Assembly: GCF_003590875.1 (NCBI RefSeq)
Contig: NZ_QYUN01000003.1
Coordinates: 186,001-250,000 of the forward strand
DNA from: Noviherbaspirillum cavernae
GTDB lineage: Bacteria > Pseudomonadota > Gammaproteobacteria > Burkholderiales > Burkholderiaceae_D
Length of the DNA: 64,000 nucleotides
Direction: 5' to 3'
In this document: in pieces, positions 17,824-27,272 of the stretch
How the letters are laid out: each line of letters begins with the position of its first letter
Numbering within the stretch: position 1 is the stretch's first letter
Translations under genes and position numbers: made by a program
The notes under the pieces: model-generated
The model's input: only the letters and a program-made list of their open reading frames with translations
Databases searched by the model: none
Told to the model about the DNA's origin: nothing

Positions 17824-17840
17824 TGTATGATAAGCATACA
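17824..17840. promoter_or_regulatory. Candidate GntR operator between denD and the otn genes
   Basis: TGTATG and CATACA flank ATAAG, a 17-bp perfect dyad in an AT-rich stretch, 47 bp upstream of the GntR start and 110 bp upstream of denD. GntR/FadR-type regulators use short dyads of this kind. Confidence 0.5.
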
Positions 17841-17887
17841 TCATATATCTTTTGGCTTGTTGACCCCGCACACAAGGTCGGTGAAAA

Positions 17888-18667
17888 ATGGCGAATGCCC
17901 CTCAATTCCGAGTCACGCCCCTGAACGCTTCGGCCACCATGCCGGAACGGGTGACGCAGGCATTGCTGGAACTGATCCGCAGCGGCGAATACCCGGCGAA
18001 GTCACGCTTGCCGTCGGAAGCGCAGATGGCCGAGCGCTTCGGTGTCAGCCGCACCGTGATCCGCGAAGCGGTATCACGCCTGAAGTCCGAAGGGCTGGTC
18101 GAGTCGCGCCAGGGCAGCGGCGTGTTCGTGCGCGAGGTCAGCCTGGATACGCCGTTCCGCATCGATCCGATGGTGGTCGAGTCGGTACAGGCGGTATTGC
18201 AGGTCGCCGAACTGCGGCGCAGCCTGGAAGCGGAGATTGCCGCACTGGCCGCCGAACGCTGCACGAAAAAGCAGATTGCGGAAATCCGCGCCGCGCTCAA
18301 GGCCATCGATGCCGATGTTGCCGCCGGCAAGGATGGCGTCGATGCGGACATGGAATTTCATCGCAGCATCGCGCGCGCAACCGGCAATCCGCATTTCGTC
18401 GCGCTGTGGGATTTCGTCGGCCAGTTCCTGAAAGGCGCGATGGCGATCACCCGTTCTCTCGAAGCGCAACAGGAAGCGACGCGCCGCCAGGTGATCGACG
18501 AGCACAAGGCGATTTACGAGGCGATCGCGAGCAAGGACCCGGAGGCCGCCCGCACAGCGGCGCGGCAGCACATGGAAATGGCATCGCAACGCATCCAGAC
18601 CATGGAGCCGAAGACCAACGGCGGCAGCAAGCCGCGACGGCGCACAAGCAAGCCTCGGCAGACATGA
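17888..18667 (+). CDS. GntR/FadR-type regulator of tetronate catabolism
   Basis: A 259-residue regulator. The N-terminal winged helix (about 15-85; SRLPSEAQMAERFGVSRTVIREAVSRL) is followed by an all-helical FCD ligand domain (about 100-235) with the metal/ligand residues D.EFHRSIARATGN and the HKAIYEAI helix. The C-terminal tail is basic (KPRRRTSKPRQT). It is first in the plus-strand otn operon and divergent from denD; it would respond to a tetronate or its oxo form (inference). Confidence 0.92.
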   Translation: MANAPQFRVTPLNASATMPERVTQALLELIRSGEYPAKSRLPSEAQMAERFGVSRTVIREAVSRLKSEGLVESRQGSGVFVREVSLDTPFRIDPMVVESVQAVLQVAELRRSLEAEIAALAAERCTKKQIAEIRAALKAIDADVAAGKDGVDADMEFHRSIARATGNPHFVALWDFVGQFLKGAMAITRSLEAQQEATRRQVIDEHKAIYEAIASKDPEAARTAARQHMEMASQRIQTMEPKTNGGSKPRRRTSKPRQT

Positions 18668-18709
18668 ACTGCGATGCAAGACAACAAACGAACAACGAGT
18701 AATACCGAC

Positions 18710-19978
18710 ATGACTCTCTTACTTGGCTGCATTGCCGACGACTTCACCGGCGCGACGGATCTGGCGGGCATGCTGGTGCGCGCCGGCATGCGCACCGTGC
18801 AGATGATCGGCGTGCCAACGACGCCGCTGCCGCGCGACGTCGATGCCGTGGTGATCGCGCTGAAGTCGCGCACCACGCCGCCGCGCGAGGCGGTCGAGGA
18901 ATCGCTGGCCGCGTTGCAGTGGCTGCGCGATGCCGGCTGCCGGCAGTTCTATTTCAAGTACTGCTCGACCTTCGATTCCACCGATGTCGGCAACATCGGG
19001 CCCGTGACCGACGCGCTGATGACGGCGCTCGATACGCGCTTCACCATCGCCTGCCCCGCCTTCCCGGAAAACAAGCGCACGATATTCAAGGGCCATCTGT
19101 TCGTCGGCGATCAGTTGTTGAGCGACAGCGGCATGCGCCACCATCCACTGACGCCGATGACCGACTCCAACCTGGTCCGCGTGCTGCAACGACAGACGGC
19201 GCGCAAGGTCGGCCTGATCGGTCATGAGGCAATCGGCGGCGGCAAGGAAGCCATCGAGAAACGCATCCGCCAATTGCAGGATGAGGGTGTGGAAATCGCC
19301 ATCGTCGATGCAATCTCGAACGATGACCTGATGCAGATCGGCGCCGCCTGTGCGGACCTGCCGCTGCTCACGGCAGGCTCCGGCATCGCGCTCGGATTGC
19401 CGCAGAATTTCCGCGCATGGGGCTTGCTCGACACGCAGTCGGCTGCCGACGCGCTGACGTATCCGGCCGGGCTGCGCGCCGTGATATCCGGCAGCTGCTC
19501 GGTGGCGACGCAGGCGCAGGTTGCGCACTTCATCAATGCGGGACGGCCTGCGTTTGCGGTCGATCCGCTGCGGCTGGCGGCTGGCGAGGACGTTGTCGCG
19601 GAAGCACTCGAATGGGCGACGCCCTTGCTGGCGGACGGCCCGCCATTGATCTATGCGACGGCCAGCCCGGCCCGCGTGAAGGCGGCGCAGGAAAGCATCG
19701 GCATCGAGCGTGCCGGCGCGCTGGTGGAGGAAGCCTTGTCCGCGATCACGCAAGGCCTGGTCGAACGCGGCGTGCGACAACTGGTCGTGGCAGGCGGCGA
19801 GACCTCCGGCGCGGTGGTGCAGGCGCTGAACGTGACGGGCCTGCACATCGGTCCGCAGATCGACCCCGGCGTGCCGTGGACGACCAGCATCGGCGAGCGG
19901 CCGCTGGCGCTGGCGCTCAAGTCGGGTAATTTCGGCACGACGGATTTCTTTACCAAGGCATGGAGCATGTTGCGATGA
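18710..19978 (+). CDS. otnK: 3-oxo-tetronate kinase (OtnK, DUF1537)
   Basis: A 422-residue four-carbon acid sugar kinase. It starts MTLLLGCIADDFTGATDLAG, the family's N-terminal signature, and the C-terminal nucleotide-binding domain shows SGSCSVATQ and VAGGETSGAVV. It phosphorylates 3-oxo-tetronate at C4. I place the start at 18710; an upstream ATG at 18674 would add 12 polar residues. Its stop overlaps the otnC start by ATGA. Confidence 0.94.
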   Translation: MTLLLGCIADDFTGATDLAGMLVRAGMRTVQMIGVPTTPLPRDVDAVVIALKSRTTPPREAVEESLAALQWLRDAGCRQFYFKYCSTFDSTDVGNIGPVTDALMTALDTRFTIACPAFPENKRTIFKGHLFVGDQLLSDSGMRHHPLTPMTDSNLVRVLQRQTARKVGLIGHEAIGGGKEAIEKRIRQLQDEGVEIAIVDAISNDDLMQIGAACADLPLLTAGSGIALGLPQNFRAWGLLDTQSAADALTYPAGLRAVISGSCSVATQAQVAHFINAGRPAFAVDPLRLAAGEDVVAEALEWATPLLADGPPLIYATASPARVKAAQESIGIERAGALVEEALSAITQGLVERGVRQLVVAGGETSGAVVQALNVTGLHIGPQIDPGVPWTTSIGERPLALALKSGNFGTTDFFTKAWSMLR

Positions 19979-20610
19979 ACGAATCGGCATTGCGTGAACA
20001 CATCTGCAGCTGCGGCAAGTCGCTGTACGACCGCGGACTTGCCACCGGCAGCAGCGGCAACATCAGCGTGCGGCTGGACGACGGCTGGCTGCTGACGCCG
20101 ACCAACGCCTGCCTCGGCCATCTCGATCCGGCCCGCCTGTCCAAGCTCGACTGGCAGGGCAATCTGATCTCCGGCGATCCGGCCTCGAAGGAAGCCTTCC
20201 TGCACCGCGCGATGTACGAGGAGCGCGGCAGCGCCGGCGCGATCGTGCATCTGCATTCGACCCACTCTGCCGCCGTGTCCTGCATGTCGGGGCTCGATGC
20301 CTGCGACTGCATTCCGCCGCTGACCGCCTACTTCGTGATGAAGATCGGCAAGCTGCCGCTGGTGCCGTATCACCGTCCAGGCGACCCGCAGCTCGGCGAT
20401 GCGATTCGCGGCCTGGCTGGCAAGCACAGCGCGGTGCTGCTCGCCAACCACGGTCCCGTCGTCTCGGGCAAGACGCTGGAAGCAGCCATGTATGCGAGCG
20501 AAGAACTGGAGGAGACCGCCAAGCTGTTTCTGATGCTGCGCGGCCACAATCCGCGCGCGCTGAACGAAGAGCAGATCGCGGAACTCAGGCGCGTGTTCCA
20601 GCTCGATTAA
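19975..20610 (+). CDS. otnC: 3-oxo-tetronate 4-phosphate decarboxylase (OtnC)
   Basis: A 211-residue class II aldolase/adducin-fold enzyme. Zinc ligands are visible in HLHSTHS and the later HRPGD histidine, with [10 protein letters not shown] and ANHGPVV also typical. It decarboxylates 3-oxo-tetronate 4-phosphate to dihydroxyacetone phosphate and CO2. Translation is coupled to otnK by ATGA. The next gene starts 26 bp downstream. Confidence 0.94.
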   Translation: MNESALREHICSCGKSLYDRGLATGSSGNISVRLDDGWLLTPTNACLGHLDPARLSKLDWQGNLISGDPASKEAFLHRAMYEERGSAGAIVHLHSTHSAAVSCMSGLDACDCIPPLTAYFVMKIGKLPLVPYHRPGDPQLGDAIRGLAGKHSAVLLANHGPVVSGKTLEAAMYASEELEETAKLFLMLRGHNPRALNEEQIAELRRVFQLD

Positions 20611-20636
20611 ATCCATTCAACGAGAAACCAAGCACC

Positions 20637-21416
20637 ATGCCCAAGTTCGCCGCCAATCTCACCATGATGTTCAACGAAGTGCCGTTCCTGCAGCGCTTCC
20701 CTGCTGCCGCGCAGGCCGGCTTCACGGCGGTCGAATTCCTGTTCCCCTACGAGCACGGCGCCGATGAAATTGCCGCGCAACTCAAGGCCAACAAGCTGGA
20801 GAATGTGCTGTTCAACATGCCACCCGGCGACTGGACGGCGGGCGAGCGCGGCATCACCTCACTGCCGGGACGCGAAGCGGAATTCCGCGCAGGTGTGGCG
20901 AAGGCGATTGCGTATGCAAAGGCATTGGGCACGCCGCGCCTGCACGCGATGGCCGGCTTGCTTCCCGAAGGCGCGGACGCAGCGGTGCATCGCAAGGTAT
21001 TTATCGACAATCTTCGCTACGCGTGCGCGGAAGCGGCACAGCACGGCATCACGATCCTGATCGAACCGATCAACACGCGCGACATCCCGCGCTACTTCCT
21101 GAACACCCAGGCCGATGCGCACGCGATCCGCGAGGAAGTCGGTGCGGACAATCTGAAGGTGCAGATGGATTTCTATCATGTGCAGATCGTCGAGGGCGAC
21201 ATCGCGATGAAGCTGCGGCGCTATCTGCCGCATGTCGGCCACATCCAGATCGCCGGCGTGCCGGAGCGCCATGAGCCGGATACCGGCGAGATCAACTACG
21301 CTTATCTGTTCCGACTGCTCGACGAGCTCGGCTACGACGGCTGGCTCGGATGCGAGTACCGTCCGGCGAAAGGCACGGTCGAAGGACTCGGATGGATGAA
21401 GGCGCTGTGCCCTTGA
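20637..21416 (+). CDS. otnI: 2-oxo-tetronate isomerase (OtnI)
   Basis: A 259-residue TIM-barrel of the hydroxypyruvate isomerase family. The pattern [21 protein letters not shown], the metal-site residues in [10 protein letters not shown] and MDFYHVQ, and [18 protein letters not shown] are characteristic. In this neighbourhood it should convert 2-oxo-tetronate to 3-oxo-tetronate, linking DenD to OtnK. A hydroxypyruvate isomerase role is the alternative, less likely in this operon. Confidence 0.92.
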   Translation: MPKFAANLTMMFNEVPFLQRFPAAAQAGFTAVEFLFPYEHGADEIAAQLKANKLENVLFNMPPGDWTAGERGITSLPGREAEFRAGVAKAIAYAKALGTPRLHAMAGLLPEGADAAVHRKVFIDNLRYACAEAAQHGITILIEPINTRDIPRYFLNTQADAHAIREEVGADNLKVQMDFYHVQIVEGDIAMKLRRYLPHVGHIQIAGVPERHEPDTGEINYAYLFRLLDELGYDGWLGCEYRPAKGTVEGLGWMKALCP

Positions 21417-21546
21417 TTTGCCATTCAGAGGAGATTAACCATTTCACAACATTCGCTTTTTCCGGTTTTTTGGAGATAATCCCGAGACCTCGCTTCACCC
21501 TGCACCACGATTCACCCCAACTCAAATCAATATCGAGGAGACACAC

Positions 21547-22533
21547 ATGAAGATTTACCGTTCCAGCGTCATCGCACTCGCCGTATCCGGTCTGATGTTC
21601 GGCTTCGCATCCCAATCCGCATCGGCGCAGACCGTCATGCGCATCAGCGTATCCACCGCGCAGAACTCGCATCAGGGCGTGGCGATCGATACGCTTGCCA
21701 AGGAAGTGGAAAAGCGCACCAACGGCCGCTACAAGATTCAGACCTTCTACGGCGGCGCGCTTGGCGCGGAACGCGAAGCGACCGAGGCGGTACAACTGGG
21801 CACGCAGGAGCTCACCTGGACTTCCACCGGCCCGATTCCGAATTTTGTACCGGACGTGAAGATTTTCGACGTGCCTTTCCTGTTCCGCGACTATGGCCAT
21901 GCGCGCGCAGTGCTGGACGGCCCGATCGGCCAGGACATGCTGAAGAAGTTCGAGCCAAAAGGATTCAAGGCATTGGCCTGGGGCGAGAACGGATTCCGCC
22001 ACATGACGAATAACAAGCGTGCAGTGAATGCTCCGGAAGACCTGCGGGGCTTGAAACTGCGCACCATGGAAAATCCGGTGCACATCCAGGCATACAAGGG
22101 CTTTGGCATCATCCCGACGCCGATGTCCTTCACCGAAGTGTTTTCCGCCATGCAGCAGGGCACGGTCGATGGCCAGGAAAATCCCTTGTCCGTCATCACC
22201 GCGAACAGGTTCGAGCAAGTGCAGAAGCATCTGACACTGACCGGCCACGTCTACTCGCCGGGCGTGTTCCTGATGAACAAGGCGGTATTCGAAAAGCTGT
22301 CGGCGGCGGATAAGCAGGCATTCCTCGACGCCGCGAAGGAAGCCGCAAAAGCGAACCGCGCACGCGTCGACGCCGACGAAAAGGTCGCTGTGAATGATCT
22401 GCGCAGCAAGGGCATGCAAGTTGTTGACAAGGTAGACAAGTCAAAATACCAGGCCGCACTGGCTCCCGTGTTTGCCGACTTTGAAAAGCAGTTTGGCAAA
22501 GCCAATCTCGACAAGATCAAAGACGTCAAGTAA
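21547..22533 (+). CDS. dctP: TRAP transporter substrate-binding protein
   Basis: A 328-residue DctP-family periplasmic receptor with a signal peptide (residues 1-28, ending SASAQT). The conserved arginine region that pairs with the substrate carboxylate is at GLKLRTMENPVHI, and the family's TPMSFTEVFSAMQQGTVDGQENP follows. It should bind an acid sugar such as erythronate or threonate. GAGGAG precedes the start. A strong hairpin follows, between it and dctQ. Confidence 0.93.
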   Translation: MKIYRSSVIALAVSGLMFGFASQSASAQTVMRISVSTAQNSHQGVAIDTLAKEVEKRTNGRYKIQTFYGGALGAEREATEAVQLGTQELTWTSTGPIPNFVPDVKIFDVPFLFRDYGHARAVLDGPIGQDMLKKFEPKGFKALAWGENGFRHMTNNKRAVNAPEDLRGLKLRTMENPVHIQAYKGFGIIPTPMSFTEVFSAMQQGTVDGQENPLSVITANRFEQVQKHLTLTGHVYSPGVFLMNKAVFEKLSAADKQAFLDAAKEAAKANRARVDADEKVAVNDLRSKGMQVVDKVDKSKYQAALAPVFADFEKQFGKANLDKIKDVK

Positions 22534-22547
22534 ATCACCGTTGACCG

Positions 22548-22571
22548 AATGCCCCGCTGATGCGGGGCATT
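22548..22571 (+). other. Hairpin between dctP and dctQ
   Basis: AATGCCCCGC and GCGGGGCATT pair perfectly around TGAT, 15 bp after the dctP stop. There is no T run, so it may stabilise dctP mRNA or attenuate read-through into the membrane subunits. Confidence 0.6.
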
Positions 22572-22589
22572 CCCTTATTGAGAATCCCT

Positions 22590-23102
22590 ATGAACAAGTT
22601 TGAAGAAGGATTCATTGCGCTCAACCGCTGGATCCTGATTGCCTTGCTGGCGGCCATGTCGGTCATCGTGTTTGCCAATGTCGTCATGCGCTACGTCACG
22701 GATGCATCGATCCCGTGGTCGGAAGAGGTATCGCGCCACATGATGATCTGGCTCACCTTCCTGGGAAGCGGACTGGTGCTGCGCAGCGGAGGCCATATTG
22801 CAATCGACAATCTGCAGGATGCCCTTGCGCCGCGATATGCGCGCGTCTTGCGCGGCATCGTGCTGCTGCTGATGGTGGCCTTCTTGTCGCTGCTTCTCTA
22901 TTTCGGCTGCATCTACGTCAGCCGCACCATGGTTCAGACGACGGCTGCGACAGAGATCCCCTTCGGCTACATCTATCTGGCGATGCCGCTTGGATGCGCA
23001 CTCATGCTGGTGCATCTGGCATTGATCGCGCGCCCCTGGCTGAAAAGCCGGGAATTCATCGCCGACGAAGACTTCGACGCCACGGCGAGCGCATCACTGT
23101 AG
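22590..23102 (+). CDS. dctQ: TRAP transporter small permease (DctQ)
   Basis: A 170-residue protein with four membrane helices and the DctQ signature SIPWSEEVSRHMMIWLTFLGSG. It is the small membrane subunit that partners DctM. The chosen ATG at 22590 follows the hairpin; an upstream GTG-type extension reads through the stem and is unlikely. The gene is 13 bp from dctM. Confidence 0.93.
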   Translation: MNKFEEGFIALNRWILIALLAAMSVIVFANVVMRYVTDASIPWSEEVSRHMMIWLTFLGSGLVLRSGGHIAIDNLQDALAPRYARVLRGIVLLLMVAFLSLLLYFGCIYVSRTMVQTTAATEIPFGYIYLAMPLGCALMLVHLALIARPWLKSREFIADEDFDATASASL

Positions 23103-23115
23103 ATCGGAACTGATT

Positions 23116-24408
23116 ATGAGCATGAGTTTAATTCTGGTGATTTCCGTCTGCGTGCTGATGGCGATCGGCATGCCTGTCGCATTTGCGCTCGGCCTTTCCG
23201 CATGCATAGCGGTGCTGGCCGTCGGCCAGTTCTCGATGATCGTTGTGCTGAAGGAGACCTTCACCGGCATCGATAGTTTCCCGCTGATGGCAGTGCCCTT
23301 CTTTATCCTGGCAGCGGAACTGATGAGCGGCGGGTCGCTGACGCACGTTCTGCTGCGTTTTGCCGGACAGTTTGTCGGACACAAGCGGGGCGGCCTGGGC
23401 TACACGAACATCGTTTCGCTGACATTCTTTTCCGGAATTTCCGGCTCGGCGCTTGCCGATGCCGCAGGACCGGGTTCGATGATGATCAAGATGATGGACA
23501 AGGCAGGTTATGGCCGCGCATATGCCGGTGCACTGACCGCATCGACCGCGATTGTCGGGCCGATCATCCCGCCTTCGATCATCATGATCATCTATGGACT
23601 GCAGGATGAACGGGTCTCGATCGGGGCATTGTTTGTGGCCGGATTCGTCCCAGGCATATTGATCGCCATCGCGATGTCGGTCGTGAACTGGTATGTCTCC
23701 AACAAGCGGAATTATCGCGGCGACGGCTGCTTTCCGCCCATCAGGGAAGTCTTGCACAACACATGGACCGCCATTCCGGCCTTGCTGCTGCCAATCATCA
23801 TCCTGGGCGGCATGCGGGCCGGTTGGTTCACCCCGACTGAAGCCTCCGTCGTCGCGGTCTTCTATGCGCTGATTTGCGGCAAATGGATGTATCGCACGCT
23901 GGAGTGGGAAGCGCTCCCGCACATTCTCGTGCGATCCGCGCTGCTGACATCTGCGGTACTGATCATCATCGGCTTCTCGGCAGCGTTCGCATGGATCCTG
24001 ACGGTGGAACGGGTTCCTTATGCGATGGCCGAATGGATCACGCAGTTGCAGTTGTCGCCCTGGCTTCTGCTCATTGCCATCAATATCCTGTTATTGATTT
24101 TCGGAATCTTTATCGAACCGCTGCCCGGCGTAATGGTTCTCGTGCCGATTCTTGCGCCGGTTACCGCCGCCGCCGGGGTCGATCCGATTCACTTCGCGAT
24201 GATCGTCATTTTCAATCTCACATTGGGCATGATTACGCCGCCAGTGGGAGGTCTGTTGTTTGTGACGTCCAATGTGGCGAAGATCCCGCTGCCCGAACTC
24301 ACCCGCGAACTGAAACCGTTCCTTGTGGCGCACGCGATCGTGCTGATGCTGCTGACCTTCATCCCGTCGCTCTCGACCGGGCTGCCTCATTTGTTGGGAT
24401 TCAAGTAG
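23116..24408 (+). CDS. dctM: TRAP transporter large permease (DctM)
   Basis: A 430-residue protein with about twelve membrane segments. Family motifs include GSALADAAGPGSMMIKMM, TASTAIVGPIIPPSIIMIIYG and GMITPPVGGLLFVTSNVAKI. It forms the sodium-driven translocation channel of the TRAP system and completes the otn operon: uptake, isomerisation, phosphorylation and decarboxylation of a tetronate to DHAP. Confidence 0.95.
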   Translation: MSMSLILVISVCVLMAIGMPVAFALGLSACIAVLAVGQFSMIVVLKETFTGIDSFPLMAVPFFILAAELMSGGSLTHVLLRFAGQFVGHKRGGLGYTNIVSLTFFSGISGSALADAAGPGSMMIKMMDKAGYGRAYAGALTASTAIVGPIIPPSIIMIIYGLQDERVSIGALFVAGFVPGILIAIAMSVVNWYVSNKRNYRGDGCFPPIREVLHNTWTAIPALLLPIIILGGMRAGWFTPTEASVVAVFYALICGKWMYRTLEWEALPHILVRSALLTSAVLIIIGFSAAFAWILTVERVPYAMAEWITQLQLSPWLLLIAINILLLIFGIFIEPLPGVMVLVPILAPVTAAAGVDPIHFAMIVIFNLTLGMITPPVGGLLFVTSNVAKIPLPELTRELKPFLVAHAIVLMLLTFIPSLSTGLPHLLGFK

Positions 24409-24433
24409 CCTGACTGACTTCTTGTCGGAAACA

Positions 24434-24467
24434 CCGGCCTGTTCAGCGTCATCATTGAACAGGCCGG
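24434..24467 (+). terminator. 12-bp stem-loop after the otn/dct operon
   Basis: CCGGCCTGTTCA and TGAACAGGCCGG pair perfectly with a 10-base loop, 25 bp after dctM. A T run is missing, but position and strength suit transcript end formation. Confidence 0.55.
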
Positions 24468-24511
24468 CATCATGCATAGCGGCTGCGAACAGCCGGCCGC
24501 GTCGCAAAGAC

Positions 24512-24543
24512 CTCGTCATTCCGGCCGTCGCCGGAATGACGAG
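24512..24543. repeat. REP-like palindrome (CGTCATTCCGG type)
   Basis: CTCGTCATTCCGG and CCGGAATGACGAG form a 13-bp perfect stem around CCGTCG. This is a common extragenic palindrome of proteobacteria, here between dctM and a membrane protein gene. Confidence 0.65.
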
Positions 24544-24668
24544 ACGGCACAGGCTTTGCGCGCATTGCTGCGATAAAACGTGTCTTGTCTGTAAAAAGAT
24601 CAAGTGCCCGCCCGCAATCGCCCTGTATGCTTTTGTCGACCACCTCCAATCTCGACAAAGGCTCGGCG

Positions 24669-25184
24669 ATGAAATTCATCAACAGGATATTCGCGGCCGG
24701 CTATATCGCCATCATCGTGCTGTTCTTCTGTTGCGCCCTTGCCCTGATCGTGTTCGCCATTCTCGAGCTATGGCACGGGATCGGCGCGGGAGCCGATGTT
24801 CCGTTACGGGCCCGCTTCAACTCCGTCGTCGAATGCGTCGGCTTGCTCACCATCGCCGTCGCGGCGCTTGAGCTGGGGCAAATGATTCTTGAGGAAGAAG
24901 TGCTTCGAACGGCGCAGATGAGCGCGCCAACGCGGGTGCGACGGTTTCTGTCACGATTCATGGTCGTGATCATCGTGTCGCTCTCCATCGAATGCCTGGT
25001 CGCGGTGTTTCAATTCATTCACGACGATCCAATGCATCTGCCGCAGGCCTCGTCCATCGGAGTCGCTGCCGCAGTATTGCTTGCGGCATGGGGCGTGTTC
25101 GTGAAGCTGAACAAAAGCGTCGAGGAAATCGAGCCCGAGGCGATGAAGGAAGCCAAGAGCGAGGACAAGAAAGTGTCGACATGA
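24669..25184 (+). CDS. Putative inner membrane protein
   Basis: A 171-residue protein with four hydrophobic segments (near 8-32, 50-70, 95-115 and 128-145) and a charged, lysine/glutamate-rich C-terminal tail (EEIEPEAMKEAKSEDKK). AAAGG precedes the ATG at 24669; longer in-frame starts lack a site. I do not recognise the family and no function can be given. The gene stands alone between the TRAP operon and the Mut7-C gene. Confidence 0.7.
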   Translation: MKFINRIFAAGYIAIIVLFFCCALALIVFAILELWHGIGAGADVPLRARFNSVVECVGLLTIAVAALELGQMILEEEVLRTAQMSAPTRVRRFLSRFMVVIIVSLSIECLVAVFQFIHDDPMHLPQASSIGVAAAVLLAAWGVFVKLNKSVEEIEPEAMKEAKSEDKKVST

Positions 25185-25248
25185 TCTCGACGCGCACTAT
25201 GCGCCCGGTGACGCGCATTCCGTGTTCCGCGGAGCGTAAGATGGCCGT

Positions 25249-25992
25249 ATGGTCACGGCGACATTCCGTTTCTATGAGGAACTGAACGACTTCCTCGCGC
25301 CCGAGCGGCGCAAGCACGAATTCGACTGCCGCTGCGCGCGCGCCGCGACCACCAAGCACATGATCGAGGCGCTCGGCGTACCGCATACTGAAGTCGAATT
25401 CATCCTGGTCAATGGCGAGTCGGCCGGCTTCGACCGCCTGCTGCAACAAGGCGACCGTGTCGCCGTCTATCCGATGTGCGAGACGCTGGATATCACGCCC
25501 CTGTTACGCGTGCGCGAATATCCGTTGCGCGTGACGCGATTCATTGCCGATGTGCATCTGGGAGGGCTGGCGCGGCTCTTGCGCATGGCCGGATTCGATA
25601 CGCTTTATGAAACATATTTCCGCGACGAGGAAATTTCCGCCATCTCGGCACGCGACAATCGCATTGTCCTCACGCGCGACCGCGAATTGCTCATGCGACG
25701 GGAAATCACGCATGGCTGTTATGTGCGCGAATTGAAATCATCGCGGCAGCTGCGCGAAATTTTCGAGCGCCTCGATCTGGTCGGCAGCATGCGGCCCTTC
25801 ACCTTGTGTCTGCATTGCAATACGCCCTTGCAATCCATAGGCAAGGAAAGGGCGAAGCATGTTGTTCCATCTGGCGTACTTTCCCGTTACGAGAAATTCA
25901 GCACCTGCGAGGTATGTCATGGAATCTTCTGGGAAGGGACACACTGGGAACGCATGCAAGCATTGCTCGCGGGGCTCGTGCCGCCGGCTTGA
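25249..25992 (+). CDS. Mut7-C RNase-domain protein with ubiquitin-like N-terminus
   Basis: A 247-residue three-part protein. Residues about 1-80 form a ThiS/ubiquitin-like fold (FRFYEELNDFLAPERR ... GDRVAVYPM), residues about 93-185 a PIN-type Mut7-C nuclease domain with acidic residues in RFIADVHLGGLARLLRMAGFD and VLTRDRELL, and the C-terminus a zinc ribbon with CLHC and CEVC pairs. The architecture (Mut7-C_ub plus Mut7-C) is known across bacteria but its RNA target is not. There is no clear ribosome binding site; the start at 25249 fits the domain boundary. Confidence 0.88.
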   Translation: MVTATFRFYEELNDFLAPERRKHEFDCRCARAATTKHMIEALGVPHTEVEFILVNGESAGFDRLLQQGDRVAVYPMCETLDITPLLRVREYPLRVTRFIADVHLGGLARLLRMAGFDTLYETYFRDEEISAISARDNRIVLTRDRELLMRREITHGCYVRELKSSRQLREIFERLDLVGSMRPFTLCLHCNTPLQSIGKERAKHVVPSGVLSRYEKFSTCEVCHGIFWEGTHWERMQALLAGLVPPA

Positions 25993-26212
25993 AGTGAAAT
26001 CATTCCGCATGCAAGAGCGGCCGATATGTCATCGACCGTGAATGCGGCAATGATGGCCGCAGGGCAGCCAGGCTGGAGCGATGAGTGGTATGCGATTCAA
26101 AAAGCCATGCCAGTCGGCGCAGGACGTTCAAGCGTTTTGAACGCGGCACGCCGCTCAAGGGAGGCACTTGCCCGACAACGATGCCATCCGCAGTCAGGCA
26201 AGTGTTGGCATG

Positions 26213-27244
26213 CTACCCCTCCGTGGTCTTGACCGCCGTTGCATGAAGCGAGGATGCAGCCTGTTTCGTCTCTTTCGGCTTCCTGAGCTTCTTGAACAAC
26301 GCGCCCAACTCCCCCACGATGCCCCTGCGGAAGGCCAGCACGCAGACGATGAAGATGGCGCCGGTGACGATGGTGACGGATTCGCCGATGGTGCGGAACC
26401 ACTCGACATTGGTCGTCACCGCCAGCCAGTTGCCGAGGTCGCCCAGCTTGTTCTCCAGCGCGATGATCACGATCGCGCCGACGATCGGCCCGGTCAGGGT
26501 GCCGAGGCCGCCCACCAGCGTCATCAAGACCACCAGCCCCGACATGCTCCAGTGCACGTCGGTCAGCGTCTCGAAGCCCAGCACCACCGTCTTGGTGGCC
26601 CCCGCCAGCCCCGCCAGCGCCGCCGACAGCACGAACGCCAGCAGCTTGAAGCGGTCGACGTCGTACCCCAGGGAAACGGCGCGCGGCTCGTTCTCCTTGA
26701 CCGCCTTCAGCACCTGGCCGAACGGCGAATGCACGGTGCGCACGATCAGCGCGAAGCCGGCCGCCGCGATCGCCAGCACCACGTAGTACAGCGTCAGGTC
26801 GTGCCCCAGATCGATGATCCCCAGCAATTTGCCGCGTGGCACGCCCTGCAGGCCGTCCTCGCCGCCGGTGGCCGGCAGCTGCAGGCACACGAAGTACAGC
26901 ATCTGCGCCAAGGCCAGCGTGATCATGGTGAAGTAGATCCCCTGGCGGCGGATCGCCAGCGCCCCCATCACGAGGCCGATGGCGGCGGCCGCCGCCGTGC
27001 CGGCCAGCAGGCCCAGCTCGAACGGCACACCCCACACCTTCAGCGCATGGCCGGCGACGTAGCCGGCGCCGCCGAAGAAGGCGGCATGGCCGAACGACAG
27101 CAGGCCGGTGAAGCCGATCAGCAGGTTGAAGGCGCACGCGAACAGCGCAAAGCACAGCACCTTCATCAGGAACACCGGGTACAGGAAGAATGGCGCCGCC
27201 ACGGCGGCCGCCACTGCGATTGCATATCCGACTCTCTTGTCCAT
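26213..27244 (-). CDS. livM: Branched-chain amino acid-type ABC permease LivM
   Basis: A 343-residue permease with about ten membrane helices and the LivM features LIGFTGLLSFGHAAFFGGAGYVAG and VRTVHSPFGQVLKAVKENEPRA. TTG, GTG and ATG codons occur in a row at the start; AAGGGGAG is correctly spaced from the ATG at 27244. It is last in the pruA-livKGFHM operon and forms the channel with LivH. Confidence 0.94.
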   Translation of the reverse strand: MDKRVGYAIAVAAAVAAPFFLYPVFLMKVLCFALFACAFNLLIGFTGLLSFGHAAFFGGAGYVAGHALKVWGVPFELGLLAGTAAAAAIGLVMGALAIRRQGIYFTMITLALAQMLYFVCLQLPATGGEDGLQGVPRGKLLGIIDLGHDLTLYYVVLAIAAAGFALIVRTVHSPFGQVLKAVKENEPRAVSLGYDVDRFKLLAFVLSAALAGLAGATKTVVLGFETLTDVHWSMSGLVVLMTLVGGLGTLTGPIVGAIVIIALENKLGDLGNWLAVTTNVEWFRTIGESVTIVTGAIFIVCVLAFRRGIVGELGALFKKLRKPKETKQAASSLHATAVKTTEG

Positions 27245-27272
27245 CACCAACTCCCCTTGTTTCTCTCTTTGC

